Shown here piece after piece: positions 25,653 to 34,340 of a stretch of 50,607 nucleotides of DNA; the stretch's first letter is position 1, and every line of letters starts with the position of its first letter. Position numbers and translations under genes: made by a program. The notes below the pieces were generated by a model, which ran no database searches, was not told the DNA's origin, and saw nothing but the letters and a program-made list of their open reading frames with translations. The DNA is from Micavibrio_A sp964423095. Its GTDB lineage: Bacteria > Pseudomonadota > Alphaproteobacteria > Micavibrionales > Micavibrionaceae. The DNA is taken from positions 1-50,607 of the forward strand of contig CAYRDI010000011.1 of the NCBI GenBank assembly GCA_964423095.1. The letters are read 5' to 3'.

Positions 25653-27090
25653 GGAAGAAAACACTGACCGCATCGCGGCTGAGATCTATCAGCGGCGACG
25701 GGTTGAAAACAAAGACCAGAATGAAAAACACGCTGATGGCCACAACAGCACGGCGCGAAAACGGCGTACCATGGTCATAGGCCGGCGCGGGTTCGTCAAA
25801 GAACATGACCTTGATGATGCGCAGGTAATAATACGCCGCCACGACGGATGTCAGCACCCCGAAGACCGCGAGTCCAAAGAAACCCGCGCCCACCGCCGCC
25901 TTGAACACCATCAGCTTCCCGAAAAAACCGGCAAGCGGCGGTATCCCGCTCATGGAAAACATCAGGATGGCCAGCGCGTAGGCGGACGCGGGGCAATGAC
26001 GTGACAGGCCGGATAGATCAGAAATCTGGTCGAGCGATTTACCGCTCCGGCGCATCGACAAAACTATACCGAACGTGCCCGCCGTCATGATCATGTAAAT
26101 GGCGAGATAAACGAGTACGGATGCCAAACCTTCTGCCGTTCCGGCGGTCAGGCCGACCAAGGCAAACCCCATGTTCCCGATGGAGGAATAGGCCAGCAGA
26201 CGTTTGATGTTGTCCTGTTGAAGCGCGGCGAAAGCCCCCACGCCCATGGACAGGGCGGACAGCATCCAGATAATTTGCTGCCATTGCAGGATCACGGTGG
26301 GGAACGCCTCGAACAACAAACGGATCAGCAAACCCAGCGCGGCAACCTTTGGCACCATGGCAAAGAATGCGGTCACGGAGGTCGGCGCCCCTTCATACAC
26401 ATCGGGCGTCCACATATGGAACGGGACGGCGGAAACTTTAAACGCTAGACCGGCAAGGATAAAGACCATCCCGATCAACGTACCCACCGTGGCACCCTGC
26501 CCCAGTGTTTCGCCAATCACGGTGAAATCGATCGAACCCGTGTAGCCGTACACAAGAGAGGAACCGAACAACAGCATCCCGGACGAAATCGCGCCAAGCA
26601 CAAAGTATTTCAGGCCCGCTTCGGAGGATTTCACATTGTCGCGGCGTATGGAGGCCAACACATAAAGCGCAAGCGATTGCAGTTCCAATCCTACATATAA
26701 GGCGAGCAAATTGTGCGCCGAGACCATCAGCATCATGCCCAGACCGGAAAAGAGCATCAGCACCGGATATTCAAACCGTGCCATGTTTTCTTCGTCTATA
26801 TGACGTATGGATAGCACAACAGAGACAAAAAGCCCTGTCAGGATCAGCAGTTTTAAAATTCCTGCAAACTGGTCCATCACGAACATCCCGTTCAGGATCG
26901 TCGTACGTTCCCATCCATTTTGCAAAAGGATCGCCCCGGCCACCAAAAATGCGATGGACGCCAACCAACCAATCGACGATGCCCCCTTGTCCCCATGGAA
27001 CACGCCAAGCACGAGCAGGAACAATCCCGCCACCGCGAGGAATAGTTCCGGCATCATCGGGGTCAAAAGCGCAAAAGAGAAATCAGTCAT
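25645..27090 (-). CDS. nuoN: NADH-quinone oxidoreductase subunit N
   Basis: Antiporter-like membrane subunit of complex I, 481 residues with about 14 helices. The conserved proton-channel residues lie in long helices such as LALYVGLELQSLALYVLAS (Glu in helix 5), GLAFKVSAVPFHMWTPDVY (Lys in helix 7) and the QDNIKRLLAYSSIGNMGFAL segment. Inner membrane. It overlaps nuoM by 8 bp and birA by 8 bp, showing that the biotin and CoA genes are read from the nuo transcript. Confidence 0.97.
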   Translation of the reverse strand: MTDFSFALLTPMMPELFLAVAGLFLLVLGVFHGDKGASSIGWLASIAFLVAGAILLQNGWERTTILNGMFVMDQFAGILKLLILTGLFVSVVLSIRHIDEENMARFEYPVLMLFSGLGMMLMVSAHNLLALYVGLELQSLALYVLASIRRDNVKSSEAGLKYFVLGAISSGMLLFGSSLVYGYTGSIDFTVIGETLGQGATVGTLIGMVFILAGLAFKVSAVPFHMWTPDVYEGAPTSVTAFFAMVPKVAALGLLIRLLFEAFPTVILQWQQIIWMLSALSMGVGAFAALQQDNIKRLLAYSSIGNMGFALVGLTAGTAEGLASVLVYLAIYMIMTAGTFGIVLSMRRSGKSLDQISDLSGLSRHCPASAYALAILMFSMSGIPPLAGFFGKLMVFKAAVGAGFFGLAVFGVLTSVVAAYYYLRIIKVMFFDEPAPAYDHGTPFSRRAVVAISVFFILVFVFNPSPLIDLSRDAVSVFFHG

Positions 27091-28630
27091 GTTTGTCTTT
27101 TCCTTTTACGGCAAGAGTCTTGGGCGTTACGTCTGCATCCGCATAATGGGCGGGTTCGGTCTTCGCTGTATTATATTCCTTGATCAGCTTGCCAACGGAG
27201 GGTGATACGTCTTTCATCACCAATCCGGGGGCGACACCAAACAAAATAACCATCAACGCCAGTGGCACCAGATAGCCATATTCCAGCTTGGTGAGGTCGG
27301 GCATAGCGGCGGCATCGGGGTTTTTCTGCGCCCCGAAAATCACGCGGCGGTAGAGCACGAGCATATAGGCCGCGCCGAAAACCACGCCGGTGGTGGCAAA
27401 GAACGCGACATAGGTGTTCACCTGAAACGATGCCATCAGGGTCAGGAATTCGCCGACAAAACCGGATGTTCCGGGCAGACCGACGGAGCCGAGCATCAGA
27501 ATCATGAACACGGTTGCGTATTTGGGCATATTTTTAACCAGTCCGCCGTAGCGGGCAATTTCGCGGGTGTGCAGACGGTCATAGACCACGCCGACGCACA
27601 GGAACAACGCGGCGGATACAATCCCGTGGGACAGCATCTGGAACATTGCGCCATCCACGCCCTGTTGCGTGCCGGTAAAAATACCAAGTGTCACAAACCC
27701 CATGTGGGATACAGAGGAATAGGCAATCAGCTTTTTCATGTCTTCTTGCACGAGGGCGACCAAAGCGGTGTAAACAATCGCCACGATGGACAGGAAAAAC
27801 ACCATATTGGTGAAATAGGCGGACGCATCGGGAAGGATCGGCAGGGAAAACCGCAAGAATCCGTAGCCACCCATTTTCAAAAGAACCCCGGCCAGAATAA
27901 CGGAACCCGCCGTCGGTGCCTCCACGTGCGCATCGGGAAGCCATGTATGCACCGGCCACATCGGCATCTTCACGGCAAAGGACGCAAAGAACGCCAACCA
28001 AAGCCATTTCTGGATATTCGGGGCAATATTGTTATCAACCATGGCCGTAATGTCCGTCGTCCCCGTGGCGTAATAAAGATACAGCAACGCGACCAGCATC
28101 AGGACAGAGCCAAGCAACGTATAAAGGAAAAATTTAAACGCGGAATACACACGGCGCGGCCCGCCCCACACACCGATGATAATGAACATCGGGATCAGAA
28201 CGCCTTCAAAGAACACATAAAAGAGGAAGGAATCCAATGCGCAGAATGTCCCGACCATAAAGGTTTCGAGAACAAGGAAACACACCATGAATTCCTTCAC
28301 CCGCTTTTCAATCGAATGCCAGGCGGACAAAAGACAAATCGGCGTCAGGAAAGTGGAAAGAAGGACGAGGTAGACGGAAATACCGTCCACACCCAGATGG
28401 TATTCAAGCCCCAGCGCGGGAAACCACGGTTTCTTTTCAACGAACTGGAATTCCGTGGCGCCGTTTTGGTACGCGCACATCATCATAATCGAAAAACCGA
28501 ACACGATGATGGACGTCAGCAGCGCGATCCAACGCGCCGTTTTGTCACAGAATTTTTTTGACCCCAGCAGGATCAGCAGCGCGCCAACCAACGGCAGGAA
28601 TATCTGGATGGAAAGAATGTGGTTCATCAT
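27083..28630 (-). CDS. nuoM: NADH-quinone oxidoreductase subunit M
   Basis: Antiporter-like proton-pumping subunit of complex I, 515 residues. It carries the family helix 5 Glu region (FFEGVLIPMFIIIGVWGG), the helix 7 Lys region (FAVKMPMWPVHTWLPDAHVE), and QEDMKKLIAYSSVSHMGFV. The C-terminus is a hydrophilic tail of about 40 residues containing Lys, His and Asp (YADADVTPKTLAVKGKDKHD), somewhat longer than usual. It overlaps nuoN by 8 bp and lies 15 bp after nuoL. Confidence 0.97.
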   Translation of the reverse strand: MMNHILSIQIFLPLVGALLILLGSKKFCDKTARWIALLTSIIVFGFSIMMMCAYQNGATEFQFVEKKPWFPALGLEYHLGVDGISVYLVLLSTFLTPICLLSAWHSIEKRVKEFMVCFLVLETFMVGTFCALDSFLFYVFFEGVLIPMFIIIGVWGGPRRVYSAFKFFLYTLLGSVLMLVALLYLYYATGTTDITAMVDNNIAPNIQKWLWLAFFASFAVKMPMWPVHTWLPDAHVEAPTAGSVILAGVLLKMGGYGFLRFSLPILPDASAYFTNMVFFLSIVAIVYTALVALVQEDMKKLIAYSSVSHMGFVTLGIFTGTQQGVDGAMFQMLSHGIVSAALFLCVGVVYDRLHTREIARYGGLVKNMPKYATVFMILMLGSVGLPGTSGFVGEFLTLMASFQVNTYVAFFATTGVVFGAAYMLVLYRRVIFGAQKNPDAAAMPDLTKLEYGYLVPLALMVILFGVAPGLVMKDVSPSVGKLIKEYNTAKTEPAHYADADVTPKTLAVKGKDKHD

Positions 28631-28645
28631 AACCTTAAAAACCCC

Positions 28646-30685
28646 TTAGCCTGCCGCCTGCGCATAATTATAAAAGAACCAGCTGACGAAACAGATCACA
28701 CCGATAATCATCACAAACGCGTAATGGAACACATAGCCGGACTGCACACGTTTTAACACGCGGCCAAAGGCCAGAGAGCGGGAAGCAACGCCATCCGGCC
28801 CCACAGCGTCCACCACGTTCTTGTCCGTCTTCCAGAACAAAAGACCGGCCCGCAACGCATTTTTCACGAACAAAGCATTATAGATTTCATCAAAGAACCA
28901 TTTGCGGAAGAACAACGTATGGATCGCCTTGAACCGGCTGGATATCGCGGCGGGCAATCCCGTTGCTTTGGAATAAAACACCCACGAGAAGAACAGGCCG
29001 AACAATCCCATCACCGTGGGCAGTAACTTCACCCATTCCGGCACATGATGTGCGGATTCCAGCGTATCGTTTGCAGGAAGAACTTTGAGCGAATTGCCCC
29101 AGAACGTAAAACGGTTCAATTCATCCCCGTGATCGGATTCTTCAACGATCGGGGCTTCAATCGTATGATCAACCTCCACCTCGTCCGCATTTTCGGCCAC
29201 AATCTCGTGTTTTTCCGATCCGCCGACAAATCCCTGATACCCCAGATAACCCGCGAATACCGCCCCTGTTGCCAGAATGATCAGCGGCGTAAGCATTACG
29301 GGCGGGGATTCATGGGCATGATCGAACGTATGATGATCCATGCGCGGCTTGCCATGGAACGTCATGAACAGCAACCGGCCCGAATAGAATGCGGTCATAA
29401 AAGCGGCGGCAATCCCCATCCAATAGGCAAACGCACCAAAGGATGTGTGGTCGGCGAACGCGGCCTCCAGCATGATATCCTTGGAATAATATCCGGCAAA
29501 GAACGGCACCCCGGCCAGCGCGAGCGATCCGATCCACATCAATACGTACGTTGCCGGAATTTTTTTATAAACGCCGCCCATGTTGCGCATATCCTGTTCA
29601 TCGTGCAGCGCGTGGATGACGGAACCAGCCCCAAGGAACAACAACGCCTTGAAAAACGCGTGGGTCATCAGGTGGAAGATCGCCGCGCCATAGGCCGAAA
29701 CGCCGAGCGCGAAGAACATATAGCCAAGCTGCGACATGGTGGAATAGGCGATCACACGCTTGATATCGAACTGGGTCAAACCGATCGTCGCCGCCACAAA
29801 CGCCGTGCAAGCGCCAATGATACAAACCACCATCAACGCATCCGGCGCATATTCGAACACGGGCGACATCCGCGCCACCATGAAGACACCGGCGGTCACC
29901 ATCGTCGCTGCGTGGATCAGGGCGGAAACGGGCGTAGGCCCTTCCATCGCATCAGGAAGCCATGTGTGCAGGCCAAGCTGCGCCGATTTTCCCATCGCGC
30001 CAACGAACAGAAGCAGACACGTCGTGGTCAGGGCCGGCAGATCATGGCCCAGGAAATTGAACCGCACGTCTTTCAGGCTTTCAGCCTGCGCGAACATCGC
30101 ATCGAACTGAACGGATTTGAACAGCATGAAGCATGCGAAAATACCCAGCGCGAGGCCAAAATCCCCGACACGGTTGACGATAAACGCCTTGATCGCGGCG
30201 GCGTTGGCGGAATCCTTGAAATTCCAGAACCCGATCAAAAGGTAGGAGGCAACCCCCACCCCTTCCCAGCCGAAGAACAGCTGGACGAGGTTGTCCGCCG
30301 TCACCAGCATCAACATCGCAAAGGTAAACAGCGAAAGATACGACATAAACCGCGCTTTGCTGTCGTCATGGCTCATGTATCCAACGGAATAAACATGGAC
30401 GCAACTCGATACGATCGTGACAACGCACATCATCACGACGGCGAGTTGGTCTATCCGCAAGGCCCAATCCGCCTTGAAATCGCCCGACGAAATCCAGTTC
30501 ATCACCGTGATCGTGCGGGGATCAGACCCCAGAACAACATCCACGAACAAGGCACAGGAACAAAACGCGGCGGTAATGACACCGGCGCAGGTGATCAACT
30601 GAACCGCACGGTCGCCAATGATTTTGCCGAACAAAAAGGCAATGGCAAATGCGACAACAGGGGGAAAGACGGCCAGAAATTCCAT
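28646..30685 (-). CDS. nuoL: NADH-quinone oxidoreductase subunit L
   Basis: Largest antiporter-like subunit of complex I, 679 residues. The Glu helix (LFFGWEGVGVASYLLIGFW), the Lys helix (KSAQLGLHTWLPDAMEGPTP) and QFDIKRVIAYSTMSQLGYM are present. The C-terminal part has the long lateral helix and the anchoring helix after a hydrophilic, His/Glu-rich loop around residues 490-545 (HGDELNRFTFWG). That loop is longer and more acidic than in many homologues. It lies 4 bp after nuoK. Confidence 0.97.
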   Translation of the reverse strand: MEFLAVFPPVVAFAIAFLFGKIIGDRAVQLITCAGVITAAFCSCALFVDVVLGSDPRTITVMNWISSGDFKADWALRIDQLAVVMMCVVTIVSSCVHVYSVGYMSHDDSKARFMSYLSLFTFAMLMLVTADNLVQLFFGWEGVGVASYLLIGFWNFKDSANAAAIKAFIVNRVGDFGLALGIFACFMLFKSVQFDAMFAQAESLKDVRFNFLGHDLPALTTTCLLLFVGAMGKSAQLGLHTWLPDAMEGPTPVSALIHAATMVTAGVFMVARMSPVFEYAPDALMVVCIIGACTAFVAATIGLTQFDIKRVIAYSTMSQLGYMFFALGVSAYGAAIFHLMTHAFFKALLFLGAGSVIHALHDEQDMRNMGGVYKKIPATYVLMWIGSLALAGVPFFAGYYSKDIMLEAAFADHTSFGAFAYWMGIAAAFMTAFYSGRLLFMTFHGKPRMDHHTFDHAHESPPVMLTPLIILATGAVFAGYLGYQGFVGGSEKHEIVAENADEVEVDHTIEAPIVEESDHGDELNRFTFWGNSLKVLPANDTLESAHHVPEWVKLLPTVMGLFGLFFSWVFYSKATGLPAAISSRFKAIHTLFFRKWFFDEIYNALFVKNALRAGLLFWKTDKNVVDAVGPDGVASRSLAFGRVLKRVQSGYVFHYAFVMIIGVICFVSWFFYNYAQAAG

Positions 30686-30689
30686 TCGG

Positions 30690-31004
30690 TTAACCCTTCA
30701 TGCTCGAAATTTCTTCCACGCCGATCGATCCCTTGTTGCGGAAGAACACCACAAGGATAGCAAGGCCGATGGCCGCTTCGGCGGCCGCCACGGTCAAAAT
30801 GAACATTGTGAAAATCTGCCCCGTCAAATCACCGAGGAACGTCGAAAACGCCACAAAGTTGATATTCACGGCGAGCAGCATCAATTCGATACACATCAGG
30901 ATAATGATGACATTTTTGCGGTTCAGGAAAATCCCGAAAATTCCGATGGTGAACAAAATCGCCGCCAGCGTTAGATAATGTTCCAGTCCGATCACACCCA
31001 GCAT
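30690..31004 (-). CDS. nuoK: NADH-quinone oxidoreductase subunit K
   Basis: Small membrane subunit of complex I (ND4L homologue), 104 residues, three helices. The two conserved membrane glutamates are in ILMCIELMLLAVNINFVAF and VAAAEAAIGLAILVVFFRN. The starting GLEHYLTLAAILFTIGIFGI is typical. One base separates it from the nuoJ stop. Confidence 0.97.
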   Translation of the reverse strand: MLGVIGLEHYLTLAAILFTIGIFGIFLNRKNVIIILMCIELMLLAVNINFVAFSTFLGDLTGQIFTMFILTVAAAEAAIGLAILVVFFRNKGSIGVEEISSMKG

Positions 31005-31005
31005 C

Positions 31006-31608
31006 CTATACTCCCGTTCCTGTATTGACCTTCACGATGGTCATGGCTTCGTCCCGTTTGCGGGCGTTTTGGGCCGCAATTTTCTGACGGCGTACGCCCG
31101 AACGCTGACGGTGCGTCAAAACGATCGCGCCGATCATGGCAACCAGCAAGATCAGCCCGGCAATCTGGAACGCAAACACATAATTGGTGTAAATCAACAT
31201 ACCGAGCGCGCGGGTATTTTCCATGCTCGTCACGGGGCTGGCCAGATTGTGCGAAACTTCCGGCGCGAACTGCCACGCTGCATAAACACTGACCAGCTCC
31301 GCCAGCAAAACCGCCCCCAGCAGCAAACCAAGCGGAACATATTTCATCGCCCCTTTGCGCAATTCCGCAAAACCCATATCCAGCATCATCACGACGAACA
31401 GGAACAAAACCGCCACCGCGCCCACATAAACGATGACCAAAATCATCGCCACAAACTCCGCGCCCAGCAGGACAAAAAGTCCCGCCGCGTTAAAGAACGC
31501 AAGGATCAGGAACAAGACCGAATGGACGGGGTTTTTCGCCGTGATAACCATCAGGGCGGAAAACAGCGTCACGACCGAAAACAGGTAGAAGGCGAATGGC
31601 TGTAACAT
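31006..31608 (-). CDS. nuoJ: NADH-quinone oxidoreductase subunit J
   Basis: Membrane subunit of complex I (ND6 homologue), 200 residues, five helices. The key third helix with its pi-bulge region is VAMILVIVYVGAVAVLFLFV. The frame is open 41 codons further upstream, but the ATG at 31608 (MLQPFAFYLFSVVTLFSAL) gives the family N-terminus; the upstream extension is charged and unlike NuoJ. No strong ribosome-binding site is seen. It is the first gene of the nuoJKLMN block because pagL on the other strand separates it from nuoI, so it needs its own promoter or readthrough across pagL. Confidence 0.94.
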   Translation of the reverse strand: MLQPFAFYLFSVVTLFSALMVITAKNPVHSVLFLILAFFNAAGLFVLLGAEFVAMILVIVYVGAVAVLFLFVVMMLDMGFAELRKGAMKYVPLGLLLGAVLLAELVSVYAAWQFAPEVSHNLASPVTSMENTRALGMLIYTNYVFAFQIAGLILLVAMIGAIVLTHRQRSGVRRQKIAAQNARKRDEAMTIVKVNTGTGV

Positions 31609-31795
31609 ATTTGAATGATTGCCTCTTTTTGCAACAGCCTTTTCTAATCTCAATGCGGCACGGGCGCAAGACTCCGCTGCAAAATTTTCGCCATAATCCC
31701 GACTTGATTTTCGGCGGTTTTCCACGAACACTATAGGGTGTTAGCGGATTGATTCCGCAAATTCTTTTCCCACCCCCCAATTCCGGGAGATCACC
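31609..31795. promoter_or_regulatory. Divergent intergenic region between nuoJ and pagL
   Basis: This 187-bp stretch must hold the pagL promoter and probably one for nuoJ, but I find no unambiguous -35/-10 pair for either. TATAGG at 31732-31737 is a possible -10 for pagL without a good -35. A small perfect inverted repeat GCGGA-TTGAT-TCCGC lies at 31744-31758, just where the pagL leader would start, and could be an operator or an mRNA hairpin. A ribosome-binding site GGGAGA precedes the pagL ATG by 5 nt. Confidence 0.3.
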
Positions 31796-32320
31796 ATGAA
31801 AAACGCCCTCTGTCTGGCCACGTCTGTCGTGGCCGTTTTGGCCCTCTCGCCCCCCTCCGCGGCACAGGAAATGGACGCATCCGCGGGCCAATCCTACCTT
31901 GATCTTGGTATCGGGGCGTATGATATTTTCGATAACGATGATAGCTCGATGGATTACCGGATCGAATATACGCACGGCACGCCTTTTTTCTGGAAACTGC
32001 AACCCTTCGCGGCCTTTGAAGCGACGGGTGATGGATCCGTCTGGGCCGGCGGCGGCGTAAAGGCGGATTTCATGCTGGCCCCGAACATCTATCTGGCACC
32101 CAGCCTCGGTGCGGGCCTCTATGCCCAAGGTGGCAGCGACAAAGACCTCGGCTCCGCGCTGGAATTCAGAACGCAGATCGAAGGCGGCTATCAATTCATG
32201 AACGGCCATCGGGTCGGCGTATCCCTGTCCCACATGTCGAACGCCGACATCGGCGATCACAATCCCGGTGCCGAAATGTTGAACGTGTATTACCACATTC
32301 CGGTCAACGACCTGTTCTAG
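31796..32320 (+). CDS. pagL: Lipid A 3-O-deacylase, PagL family
   Basis: PagL is an outer-membrane beta-barrel lipase that removes the 3-O-linked acyl chain from lipid A, lowering endotoxicity and altering resistance to peptides. The 174-residue precursor has a signal peptide (about residues 1-23, ending SAA). Alternating beta-barrel strands follow, and the C-terminal catalytic block is SLSHMSNADIGDHNPGAEML. His146, Ser148 and Glu160 have the same spacing (2 and 12) as the catalytic triad described for the Pseudomonas aeruginosa enzyme, and the NPG element is also kept. The gene lies on the plus strand between nuoI and nuoJ, opposite to all nuo genes. It has a good ribosome-binding site. Confidence 0.88.
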   Translation: MKNALCLATSVVAVLALSPPSAAQEMDASAGQSYLDLGIGAYDIFDNDDSSMDYRIEYTHGTPFFWKLQPFAAFEATGDGSVWAGGGVKADFMLAPNIYLAPSLGAGLYAQGGSDKDLGSALEFRTQIEGGYQFMNGHRVGVSLSHMSNADIGDHNPGAEMLNVYYHIPVNDLF

Positions 32321-32348
32321 GTTTCAAAGTAAAACACCCAAAAAAATC

Positions 32349-32392
32349 ATCCCGGCGAAAGCCGGGATCCATGGATGCCAGCTTTCGCCGGC
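32349..32392. repeat. REP-like double hairpin between pagL and nuoI
   Basis: ATCCCGGC-GAAA-GCCGGGAT (32349-32368) is a perfect 8-bp hairpin with a tetraloop. It is followed after 8 bp by an inverted, slightly degenerate copy GCCAGC-TTTC-GCCGGC (32377-32392). This CGGCGAAAGCCGGGATCCATGG type is a very common dispersed intergenic repeat in proteobacteria. It sits in the 91-bp gap between the convergent pagL and nuoI stops and may also end pagL transcription, though no U tract follows. Confidence 0.65.
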
Positions 32393-32411
32393 ATACTCGT
32401 TTAAGGAAAAA

Positions 32412-32894
32412 CTATCTGTACACCGCTTCCTTGGCGAGGTTGGCGGCAATCTGTGCCTCCCACCGGTCGCCGTTATCGAGCAGCTTTTGTTTGTTGTAAT
32501 AAAGCTCTTCCCGCGTTTCGGTGGCAAATTCGAAATTCGGTCCTTCGACAATCGCATCCACGGGGCATGCCTCCTGACACAACCCGCAATAAATGCACTT
32601 GGTCATGTCGATATCGTAACGTGTGGTGCGGCGGGATCCGTCTTCACGCGGCTCGGCCTCAATCGTGATGGCCAGCGCGGGGCAAATCGCCTCACACAAT
32701 TTACAGGCGATGCAACGCTCTTCCCCGTTCGGGTAACGGCGCAGCGCATGCTCCCCGCGAAAACGTGGCGATAACGGCCCCTTTTCATACGGATAGTTGA
32801 TCGTCACGCGCGGGACGAAAAACATGTATTTGAGCGTGAGGGCCATGCCCTTCACAATCTCGACCAATAAAAACGAATTCAGCCAGTTTTTCAT
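32412..32894 (-). CDS. nuoI: NADH-quinone oxidoreductase subunit I
   Basis: Peripheral subunit of complex I carrying clusters N6a and N6b, 160 residues. The two ferredoxin motifs are CIACKLCEAICPALA and CIYCGLCQEACPVDA, each CxxCxxCxxxCP. The N-terminal amphipathic helix region (LTLKYMFFVPRVTINYPYEKG) sits on the membrane next to NuoH. Length matches the mitochondrial TYKY type. It follows nuoH by 9 bp and is the last gene of the nuoG-H-I block before the pagL insertion. Confidence 0.97.
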   Translation of the reverse strand: MKNWLNSFLLVEIVKGMALTLKYMFFVPRVTINYPYEKGPLSPRFRGEHALRRYPNGEERCIACKLCEAICPALAITIEAEPREDGSRRTTRYDIDMTKCIYCGLCQEACPVDAIVEGPNFEFATETREELYYNKQKLLDNGDRWEAQIAANLAKEAVYR

Positions 32895-32903
32895 GTCTTT
32901 ATC

Positions 32904-33920
32904 CTACTGGGGCAACGCATCAAAATAAATCAAACTTCCCGACACCACCAAAACCCAGATCAATGTGAACGGCAGGAATATTTTCCAGCCCAGACGCATC
33001 AACTGGTCATACCGATAGCGCGGGAATGTCGCGCGGCTCCACAAAAAGAAGAACATGATCAAAAAGGTTTTCAAAATAAACCAGATAAAACCGGGGACGA
33101 CCGCCAAGGCCTCGATCCCGAACGGCGGCAGCCACCCACCAAGGAAAAGGATCGTTGTCATCGCCGACATCAAAATCATATTCGTGTATTCACCAAGGAA
33201 GAATAACGCGAAGGTCATCGCAGAATATTCAACCATAAACCCGCCGGTGATTTCCGATTCGCCTTCGGGTAGGTCAAAGGGCGCGCGGTTGCATTCCGCC
33301 AGAATGGAGATCAAAAACACGATCAGCATCGGGAACAACATCACCTGCACCCACACCGGGCGTGGGGCCATTACGATGTCGGTCAGGTTCAGCGACCCCG
33401 TACACAGAATGACGGTCACAATGACCAACCCCATAGACACTTCATAGGACACCATCTGCGAGGCAGAGCGCATTCCGCCGAGGAAGGCGTATTTTGAGTT
33501 CGACGCCCAACCCGCCATGATGATTCCGTACACGCCCATCGACGAAATCGCGAACAGGTAAAGCATCCCCACATTGATATCGGCCAGTACAATCCCCGCA
33601 TCCACCGGAATGACCGCCCAGGCGACCAGCGCGAGCGTAAAGGTCAGCATCGGCGCGATCAAAAAGACAACCTTGCTCGCCTGCGATGGAATAATCGTTT
33701 CCTTGGACAGCAGTTTCAAACCATCGGCCAGAGGTTGCAAAAGGCCGAACGGACCAACGGTCATCGGCCCCTGACGGCGTTGCATCGCGCCCAGCACTTT
33801 ACGTTCCGCATAGGTGTAATAGGCCATGACAACAAGGATGGAGCCCACGATCGCCGCAATATGCCCCAGCATAAAAATCGCCGGCCATCCGTATGTGTTC
33901 ATGAATTCAGTAGAGATCAT
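32904..33920 (-). CDS. nuoH: NADH-quinone oxidoreductase subunit H
   Basis: Membrane subunit of complex I (ND1 homologue) that forms much of the quinone chamber, 338 residues with about eight helices. It contains YAERKVLGAMQRRQGPMTVG, the AECNRAPFDLPEGESE loop with its conserved acidic residues, and the FLWSRATFPRYRYDQLM segment. It starts with ATG immediately after the stop codon of the preceding MazG-like gene (zero spacing). Confidence 0.97.
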   Translation of the reverse strand: MISTEFMNTYGWPAIFMLGHIAAIVGSILVVMAYYTYAERKVLGAMQRRQGPMTVGPFGLLQPLADGLKLLSKETIIPSQASKVVFLIAPMLTFTLALVAWAVIPVDAGIVLADINVGMLYLFAISSMGVYGIIMAGWASNSKYAFLGGMRSASQMVSYEVSMGLVIVTVILCTGSLNLTDIVMAPRPVWVQVMLFPMLIVFLISILAECNRAPFDLPEGESEITGGFMVEYSAMTFALFFLGEYTNMILMSAMTTILFLGGWLPPFGIEALAVVPGFIWFILKTFLIMFFFLWSRATFPRYRYDQLMRLGWKIFLPFTLIWVLVVSGSLIYFDALPQ

Positions 33921-34340
33921 TTATTCCGCCGCCTCCGGCACGTCTTTTTTCTTGCCTACAAACTTTCCAAGTTCCGGCGCGAAATAATTCGGGCCTTTCA
34001 TCACCTTACCATCTTCGGGACGTCGGATCGGTTTTCCATCGGCTCCGAGCTTGGACATGTTTGATCTGTGCACTTCGTCGAACGCCAGTTCCTTCACCGC
34101 GGCCAGACCGAACGACAAAAACGCTCCATCCAGAACGTATTGAAGATCAATGAGCGCATCCAGCGTTTCCTGCGGATCGTCATTCGCCAGGGCCTCTTTC
34201 AATTCATCCAGCTCTTCCTGAAGAAGATTGATCCGGAGCTGCTTCGTCTGCTCACACGTCAGATTGGGCTCTCCGTGAACCGGCAACCCATAGGTTTCAT
34301 GGAATTCCTGAACTTGCTCTAAAGTCGTGCGCTTGGTCAT
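33921..34340 (-). CDS. MazG-like nucleotide pyrophosphohydrolase (DR2231-type), inside the nuo operon
   Basis: A 139-residue all-alpha NTP/phosphoribosyl-ATP pyrophosphohydrolase-like protein. Metal-binding acidic residues are in LLQEELDELKEAL (Glu42, Glu43, Glu46) and in ETLDALIDLQYVLDG (Glu58, Asp61, Asp65). The family tail DEVHRSNMSKLG and a GKVMKGPNYFAP motif place it near the DR2231/cyanophage MazG group, thought to hydrolyse nucleotides such as dUTP or phosphoribosyl-ATP; the substrate here is unknown. Its start overlaps the nuoG stop by 4 bp and its stop abuts the nuoH start, so it is translated with complex I subunits. It is not a complex I subunit, and why it sits here is unclear. 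Confidence 0.85.
   Translation of the reverse strand: MTKRTTLEQVQEFHETYGLPVHGEPNLTCEQTKQLRINLLQEELDELKEALANDDPQETLDALIDLQYVLDGAFLSFGLAAVKELAFDEVHRSNMSKLGADGKPIRRPEDGKVMKGPNYFAPELGKFVGKKKDVPEAAE

Noticed and set aside
29045..30760. 571-residue open frame on the plus strand
   Set aside because: It lies wholly antisense to nuoL and encodes a His/Arg/Gln-rich sequence with no recognisable domain; a codon-bias shadow.
31490..32296. 268-residue minus-strand frame opposite pagL and the nuoJ start
   Set aside because: The plus-strand frame has a signal peptide, ribosome-binding site and PagL catalytic triad; this is its shadow.
32324..32557. Short frame ending in WIPAFAGM-like peptide
   Set aside because: This peptide is the known spurious translation of the dispersed GCGAAAGC-type repeat; it extends into nuoI out of frame.
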